The position numbers were made by a program, and so were the translations under genes. From contig CAMBES010000091.1 in NCBI GenBank assembly GCA_945865855.1, forward strand, positions 1 to 5,735: a stretch of 5,735 bases of DNA, written 5' to 3'. Origin of the DNA: Rhizobium sp. Q54 (GTDB taxonomy: Bacteria; Pseudomonadota; Alphaproteobacteria; Rickettsiales; UBA1997). The notes below the pieces were generated by a model. It had not been told where the DNA came from. It saw only the letters and a program-made list of their open reading frames with translations, and did no database searches. Below, one piece after another: positions 5,317-5,735 of this stretch (the stretch's first letter is position 1; each line of letters begins with the position of its first letter).

Positions 5317-5735
5317 TTCAATTTGTCTAAAAATTTATCCAAAATGGCATTGACGAAGGTAACTTTTTTATGATCAAAAAAACTTGCTGCAATGCCGACA
5401 TATTCATCAACCACAACCTTCGGCGGAATATCTTTCAACATCTGCAATTCAAAAACTGCAAGACGCAAAATCTGCAATATTACTTTATCGACCGAACCCA
5501 AACTCCAACCCTTTTGCAAAAAAGCTGAAAGTTCTTGATCAATTTCCACAAACATCTGCGGCGCAGCAATCAACTTATCCAAAAAAATTGCATCAATTTC
5601 ATCTTGGTAAGAAGAAATTTCGTCTTCAGAATTTAAAATGTAATTTTCGATTAAATCTTTTTTAATCTCTTCGTAAGATTTTTTTTCTGAGTGGTAATCA
5701 TACTGATAAAAAACTTGCACCGCGATTAAGCGTGA
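5313..5735 (-). CDS. nusB: Transcription antitermination factor NusB (5' end missing)
   Basis: NusB pairs with S10 (NusE) and binds boxA RNA to hold RNA polymerase in an antiterminating complex, chiefly on rRNA operons. The frame is open to the window edge. The visible protein begins SRLIAVQVFYQYDY, close to the family's 'ARxxAVQxLYQ' first helix, so about 5-15 N-terminal residues lie outside; the GTG at 5718-5720 is inside this helix and is not the true start. Later signatures, numbered from that GTG, are SVDKVILQILRLAVFEL (76-92), IPPKVVVDEYVGIA (98-111) and KVTFVNAILDKFLDKL (119-134), matching the NusB helical fold with an Asp in the usual 'INEAVELA' helix and FVNAILD for FVNGVLD. The stop overlaps the lysA start (ATGA), so nusB heads the visible cluster. 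Identity is confident. Confidence 0.92.
   Translation of the reverse strand, partial: SRLIAVQVFYQYDYHSEKKSYEEIKKDLIENYILNSEDEISSYQDEIDAIFLDKLIAAPQMFVEIDQELSAFLQKGWSLGSVDKVILQILRLAVFELQMLKDIPPKVVVDEYVGIAASFFDHKKVTFVNAILDKFLDKLK

Noticed and set aside
5384..5665. Plus-strand frame of 93 residues
   Set aside because: It is antisense to nusB, which is clearly recognisable in the minus frame.

Overview
The window is AT-rich and densely coded, and every convincing gene lies on the minus strand. The proteins (a NusB with the KVVVDEY...FVNAILDKF C-terminus, LysA, RimM and a short BamE-like lipoprotein) suggest a Gram-negative alphaproteobacterium, perhaps a reduced, host-associated lineage of the Rickettsiales/Holosporales type. 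That placement is an inference from composition and protein style and is not proven here.

Right half (about 2915-5735), an ordered cluster read right to left. nusB runs off the right edge and overlaps lysA by 4 bases (ATGA). lysA overlaps rimM by 8 bases, and the rimM ribosome binding site lies inside the last lysA codons. A 70-base gap, holding a small hairpin and a 7-codon mini-ORF, precedes a short lipoprotein gene with a BamE/SmpA-like core. The cluster joins transcription antitermination (NusB), the last step of lysine synthesis (LysA), 30S ribosome maturation (RimM) and an envelope lipoprotein. These look like co-transcribed housekeeping genes, not one pathway. LysA has Ala where the family's PLP-contacting EPGR motif has Glu.

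Middle (2222-2914), about 690 bases with no convincing intact gene. It holds two adjacent AT-rich inverted repeats in front of the helicase remnant, a REP-like imperfect palindrome, a second weaker one, a possible plus-strand terminator, a stretch open on both strands that may be a decayed minus-strand gene, and a nested hairpin cluster near 2808-2852.

Left (68-2221), the remains of one large DUF4011-type superfamily 1 helicase gene. The N-terminal DUF4011 region is intact. A one-base loss in an A7 run shifts the frame just before the Walker A segment, a second junction right after Walker A has lost several conserved helicase blocks, and the gene stops inside the insert domain, so all later helicase motifs and the C-terminal domains are absent. 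A compact hairpin overlaps the terminal stop codon, followed by a good Shine-Dalgarno and ATG for a gene leaving the left edge.

I did not find a clear undescribed system. The points most worth checking are the decayed helicase, the LysA active-site change and the structured intergenic region.
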